A stretch of 50,204 nt of DNA, taken from a virus. Shown here in pieces: positions 46,930-50,204 of this stretch. Position numbers and translations under genes: made by a program. Position 1 is the stretch's first letter. Each line of letters opens with the position of its first letter. Below the pieces are notes generated by a model. It was not told where the DNA came from. It saw only the letters and a program-made list of their open reading frames with translations, and did not search any database. Where the stretch lies: positions 1 to 50,204 of IMG/VR virus record IMGVR_UViG_3300042988_000913; one strand, 5' to 3'.

Positions 46930-49293
46930 TTAAATGGAGAATAACAAGCCTCCGGGCTTGCCAACTACCTTAACTTCTTCATCTAATCCAGTATATCTTT
47001 GTATCCAACCCTCATTTGGGTCCTTTTCAAATAACTTATTCTTTTGGTATCCGGGGACTATATTGATTTTATTAATTGGGACATTTTGACATAAATACCG
47101 CAATGCGTCTAATTCGTCATCATCTTTGCTATCTGGCTCGTCCGTTAACTTACCGGCTTGGTCAGTTTTCCAGTGATAGTTAATTATCTTATCAGCTAAT
47201 AATTCACATCCTGGGTCGTCTTTTAATAGGAACATAGAAGGTGGCAATCCGCCACCTGGCATTATACGTTTTCTTGTGTTTTCAATACCCAAAAGGACGT
47301 CTTTACGGAAGTTAACCATTCTAAAGCCAGCCATTCTAAATGACTTAACGTCTGATGGATAAGCATTATCTGGATAAATGACTGGAGTAAGTGGATTTAA
47401 CTTCTCTCTACAAAGTTCTATTCTTTGCTGTAATTCAAGGCCTTTAATAGATATTACGTCAATTATATATAAATTATGACCAAGAAGTGCTGCGGTAACA
47501 ACTGCGAAATTATGAGTAAATCCCCAGTCCAATCCACTATAGAAGATTGCTCCCATTGATTTCAATAACTCTATTAATTGAGCCTTATTGGTAGATGCTG
47601 GGTATGTTTCGCCAGTAATTCTCTCTGCCATTTGTGAAGCTGGGATAAGATGGGTGGGTTTTGAGAAATTTGGGAAGATTTTACCTTCTGAAGATGGTTC
47701 CCAACTAAGTAACTGAGCTTTAGCTAAGTCTACAGAGATTGATTGGAATAATGGCTGTACGGCATGTATCTTCTTTAATAGCTTAGATTTAGAGGTTTGC
47801 TGAGTAGCTAAGCGTCCTTGACAAGCTGCAAAGAGTTTGCATTTAGCCAAGCAACCCTGAAATCCTTCTGTTACGTCATATTGTTCCTTTTCTTTAACAG
47901 AAAGAAGTTCATATTCTTCTTTTGAAATAGCTCTTAATTGATTCTCTGAATAATAAATGGGTATTTTGGGTAATTCTGGTAAATGTCTTGATGATGGACA
48001 AGCTTCTGTAACATCTATGATATTCCAGTGCCTGATATTTAGGCCTGTTGTATGAGCTACATCTATTTCTGACTGAACCAATCCGAACGAATATTTTCTT
48101 GTTGAAGTAAGGAAGGTCATTGGCAATTCGCCATTATCTCCCATACATGGAATCATCTTAGATTCAGCATATGCAGCTGGGTCGGCTAGATCTAATTCGT
48201 CGCAATTCTTGACCAAAACTCCATTTGCAATGAAGTTGTGATTATCCTTTACCGTAAAGTCAATTACCCAACCTGGGTCTATTTTTGTAATATTTTCAAT
48301 TTCTATTGCATTTTTTGAATCATTTTCATCTAAAAATAGGACTTTATCATTTTTAGATAATTCTGAAACCTTCTTGAATCCATTTGGAGACATCAATGGA
48401 TGCTCTTCTGTACAAATTATTTTTTTACCATTTTTAAAATTTACTTCATATCTATCTTGCCATGTGCGACTTGTGCCTATTATTGGTTTAAATTCAAATT
48501 CACCTGTATTTAAATTAAACGATAGAGCTTCTATGTTTTTTAAAGGATTTTGCGTAAATCCTTCAAATTCACTGTTACTACCTGGAGACTTGCCTATTAA
48601 TCTATTATAAACACGTCCAGCATTGGCCCAAATCCTATCTTTTTGATTTTTAGGGCTCTTAATTAAAATTTTACTTTTTTCATCTACGCAAACGAACATC
48701 GGGACGTGGAGTCCATTGCAGTCAGCAACTGTAGCTATAACTATTTTAATCCAGTTAGTTTTTTCCTCATACCTCATCTTCTCAGCTTCGTTTAGCTTTC
48801 CATATTCAACTGGAGATATGGGTCTACCTCCGGCTGAATCTACGTATTTAGTTATTTCAAGAGTCCTTTTGTTCTTTGAAGTCAAGAATTCTCTAATAAT
48901 AGGTCGCTTTAGATAGCCTTCGATGTATCTTTGACAGTTTTTGGCTTGTGTTTCCAGTGCGGCCATGTGACCAACGTTTCTGCCTAAATGAAATAAACAT
49001 AGCGTTTCTAGAATTGATGCTGAAACAGTCTTATAACTATCTCTAGCTGCGAATCCTAAGATTCTAGTAAAGTTTTCGTCATTACCTGCTCTGGCTTTTG
49101 AGTAGATTTCCCAAATCAAATCCATAGGATTGGAGTTGCTTGGTGGATGTCTTGTGTTATTACTACAAACTGTTACATTAGGCAAGTCCAGGCCTAAATA
49201 GACCTTAATCCACTTATGAAGATGCTCCTTCGTTTCGCAAGGGACGAATAGTGCTGCTCTGAGTATGTCTTCTTGGTTAATATTATTTGCCAT
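46930..49293 (-). CDS. terL: Large terminase (TerL) interrupted by a mini-intein
   Basis: The precursor is 787 residues; removing the 162-residue intein leaves 625, a normal TerL size. The ATPase has a degenerate Walker A FAARDSYKT (81-89) and Walker B IVIATVA..PMFV-CDELD, the intein sitting exactly between Val201 and the Cys of CDELD. The nuclease has the RNase-H-like acids Asp589 (GLDWGF), Asp642 (IYPDNAYPSD) and DDELDALRY near 726-733. A Cys cluster (C481, C485, C491) in CLAKCKLFAAC may bind a metal. TerL packages DNA through the portal. The gene follows TerS by two bases. Confidence 0.93.
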   Translation of the reverse strand: MANNINQEDILRAALFVPCETKEHLHKWIKVYLGLDLPNVTVCSNNTRHPPSNSNPMDLIWEIYSKARAGNDENFTRILGFAARDSYKTVSASILETLCLFHLGRNVGHMAALETQAKNCQRYIEGYLKRPIIREFLTSKNKRTLEITKYVDSAGGRPISPVEYGKLNEAEKMRYEEKTNWIKIVIATVADCNGLHVPMFVCVDEKSKILIKSPKNQKDRIWANAGRVYNRLIGKSPGSNSEFEGFTQNPLKNIEALSFNLNTGEFEFKPIIGTSRTWQDRYEVNFKNGKKIICTEEHPLMSPNGFKKVSELSKNDKVLFLDENDSKNAIEIENITKIDPGWVIDFTVKDNHNFIANGVLVKNCDELDLADPAAYAESKMIPCMGDNGELPMTFLTSTRKYSFGLVQSEIDVAHTTGLNIRHWNIIDVTEACPSSRHLPELPKIPIYYSENQLRAISKEEYELLSVKEKEQYDVTEGFQGCLAKCKLFAACQGRLATQQTSKSKLLKKIHAVQPLFQSISVDLAKAQLLSWEPSSEGKIFPNFSKPTHLIPASQMAERITGETYPASTNKAQLIELLKSMGAIFYSGLDWGFTHNFAVVTAALLGHNLYIIDVISIKGLELQQRIELCREKLNPLTPVIYPDNAYPSDVKSFRMAGFRMVNFRKDVLLGIENTRKRIMPGGGLPPSMFLLKDDPGCELLADKIINYHWKTDQAGKLTDEPDSKDDDELDALRYLCQNVPINKINIVPGYQKNKLFEKDPNEGWIQRYTGLDEEVKVVGKPGGLLFSI
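48205..48690 (-). mobile_element. Cis-splicing mini-intein in TerL at Walker B
   Basis: Residues 202-363 of the precursor. It opens with Cys202 (CVDEKSKILIKSP). Block B IICTEEHPLMS has TxxH. Block F is WVIDFTVKDNHNFIANG. It closes with VLVKN followed by extein Cys364. The penultimate residue is Lys, not His, a tolerated variation in some inteins. There is no endonuclease domain (mini-intein). Exact excision rebuilds PMFVCDELDL. Confidence 0.95.
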
Positions 49294-49295
49294 AT

Positions 49296-49919
49296 TTAGG
49301 AGTCTTTAGTAGATATTAAATCCAATAAGTCAGAAGCTGCAGCGCTTTTGATTTTCTTGTCTTTGCTGTCAGTAACTGCATGGACGTGCTTTACAGTCCC
49401 GCCAACCATTACTTCCTTCTTAGAAGGCTCGTTCTTGTTTTCAGACAGAGCACTTAACATAGTGACAATTTCTTTATAATTCTTAAGGTTAGATGGGTCA
49501 AATCCACCAAGAGCCTCTGAATCACCAGTTTCTAGGTATTTAGCTATTTTTTCAGCCCAAACCTTATGAGCAACACCTAATAAGTCAGAAAGTGTTGACA
49601 TTGCGTCATGCTTGACTTTATAGACCTTGCGTTCTACTTGTAAATGGATATTAGCTAACTGAGCTTCTCTTTTGGAATCCCAGCTTAAGCGTTGTTTAGC
49701 ATCCAATATAGCCCCTAAGGGGAATTGGTTGCCATGAGCAAGACAAATCTGTTCGCAATTAAGACCATTGAGATACATTTCATACATCTTTATTGCGGAG
49801 TTTAGTGGGACTGGAAGTTCCTTTTTTCGCTTCCATTCCTTTAAAACCTCCTTTTCCTCCTCTGACAGATAATTCTCTGGCAAAGCGAGTTGATTGCTCC
49901 GATTCTCTGATGAGTCCAT
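49296..49919 (-). CDS. terS: Small terminase subunit (TerS)
   Basis: The 207-residue protein begins at ATG 49919 with AGAAGGA seven bases upstream and ends two bases before TerL. A helix-turn-helix-like region (AIKMYEMYLNGLNCEQICLA then GAILDAKQRLSWDSKREAQL) is followed by helices (LSDLLGVAHKVWAEKIAKYL) and a Lys-rich disordered tail, the layout of small terminases that bind the packaging site. Position before TerL supports this. Its first 140 bases overlap the gene cut by the right edge in another frame. Confidence 0.82.
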   Translation of the reverse strand: MDSSENRSNQLALPENYLSEEEKEVLKEWKRKKELPVPLNSAIKMYEMYLNGLNCEQICLAHGNQFPLGAILDAKQRLSWDSKREAQLANIHLQVERKVYKVKHDAMSTLSDLLGVAHKVWAEKIAKYLETGDSEALGGFDPSNLKNYKEIVTMLSALSENKNEPSKKEVMVGGTVKHVHAVTDSKDKKIKSAAASDLLDLISTKDS

Positions 49920-50204
49920 TTACTATTCCTTCTGAATAAAACCAAACTGACTCACCTTTTTGAACAATAACACTATATTCATCTCCAAGGAGCCATTTTG
50001 TATAATATTCAAGTATTTTCAACCGTTTACCAAGGTCTTTTGGCATTTTTCCCTTAGTTTTCTGTATATTATAGATTACTGTTCTTGAGTCAAAATTAAA
50101 CAAAACCTCTGCCTTAGTGGCATGAGTAAGAGTTAATGGCCAATATCTTAATTGCTCAACTTGAGCATCGTGTAATGCTCCGTAAATCTTAGTCCATTCT
50201 TTTA
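49780..50204 (-). CDS. Unknown protein, cut by the right edge, overlapping TerS
   Basis: An open frame enters at the right edge and ends at 49780; about 141 codons are visible, starting inside the gene. It reads KEWTKIYGALHDAQVEQ, later FDSRTVIYNIQKTKGKM, then a charged tail (GGKGGFKGMEAKKG). The reading starts before any ATG, so a TTG at 50103 would be only an internal codon. Its last 140 bases lie in TerS in another frame. The TerS side is supported by the ribosome site and order, so both may be genuinely overlapping. Family unknown. Confidence 0.5.
   Translation of the reverse strand, partial: KEWTKIYGALHDAQVEQLRYWPLTLTHATKAEVLFNFDSRTVIYNIQKTKGKMPKDLGKRLKILEYYTKWLLGDEYSVIVQKGESVWFYSEGIVNGLIRESEQSTRFARELSVRGGKGGFKGMEAKKGTSSPTKLRNKDV

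Noticed and set aside
1-50204. CRISPR array or integrase/attachment site
   Set aside because: No regularly spaced repeats and no integrase-like protein were seen, so there is no sign of lysogeny or CRISPR in this window.

Overview
The window is an AT-rich late-gene (morphogenesis) block of a large contractile-tailed double-stranded DNA phage (myovirus). A tail sheath, a tail tube, a portal, a large terminase and an HK97-type capsid set are all present. Nearly everything is encoded on the minus strand, so the functional order reads from the right edge to the left. The host is probably Gram-negative: a ClpP-like protease carries a Sec signal peptide, and ribosome sites are ordinary AGGAG types. 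The sequence alone does not identify the host. No tRNA, rRNA, CRISPR array or insertion sequence was seen.

Layout from right to left. (1) 50204-43988: an unknown gene cut by the right edge, small terminase, large terminase interrupted by a cis-splicing mini-intein exactly at Walker B, a beta-rich virion protein, and the portal. (2) 43985-37362: a prohead-protease/kinase fusion, a small partner, a GGDEF-fold protein, two plus-strand zinc-ribbon genes, a small virion protein, an Ala/Pro/Glu-rich scaffold-like protein and the major capsid protein, closed by a strong terminator. (3) 37271-35214: a free-standing Vsr-like homing endonuclease and a small decoration-like protein, closed by a second terminator. 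(4) 35167-30105: a host-type promoter drives a nucleotide-metabolism island. A CBS-less IMP dehydrogenase/GMP reductase is split into two genes by a split intein, with a homing endonuclease gene between the halves. ThyX, a dNMP kinase and small genes follow. (5) 30068-15470: connector and neck proteins, a transglycosylase/HExxH protein, a second kinase-fold protein, a holin-like membrane protein, a second possible cyclase-fold protein and two disordered Pro-rich proteins. (6) 15417-12053: tail sheath and tube, closed by a terminator. (7) 11953-1: fibre and receptor-binding proteins, beta-helix tailspikes, a GH-A-like glycosidase, the exported ClpP-like protease and tail-assembly genes running off the left edge.

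Genes within each unit are tightly packed, with ATGA or TAATG overlaps that imply translational coupling. Larger gaps repeatedly carry one motif, AATAYCAATCTTTA, a candidate phage-specific promoter or processing signal. In three places the start codon or Shine-Dalgarno sequence lies inside or against a perfect inverted repeat. Five small plus-strand genes sit in gaps between minus-strand units.

The most interesting content is as follows: the fractured IMPDH/GMPR locus plus the second intein in TerL; a prohead protease fused to a kinase fold that carries a copy of the capsid N-arm motif at the domain junction; two GGDEF-like proteins and two kinase-like proteins inside the virion cluster; a docking-like motif (F-T/Y-x-M-D-x-F/Y-F/M) shared by three disordered proteins; and an exported ClpP-like protease.
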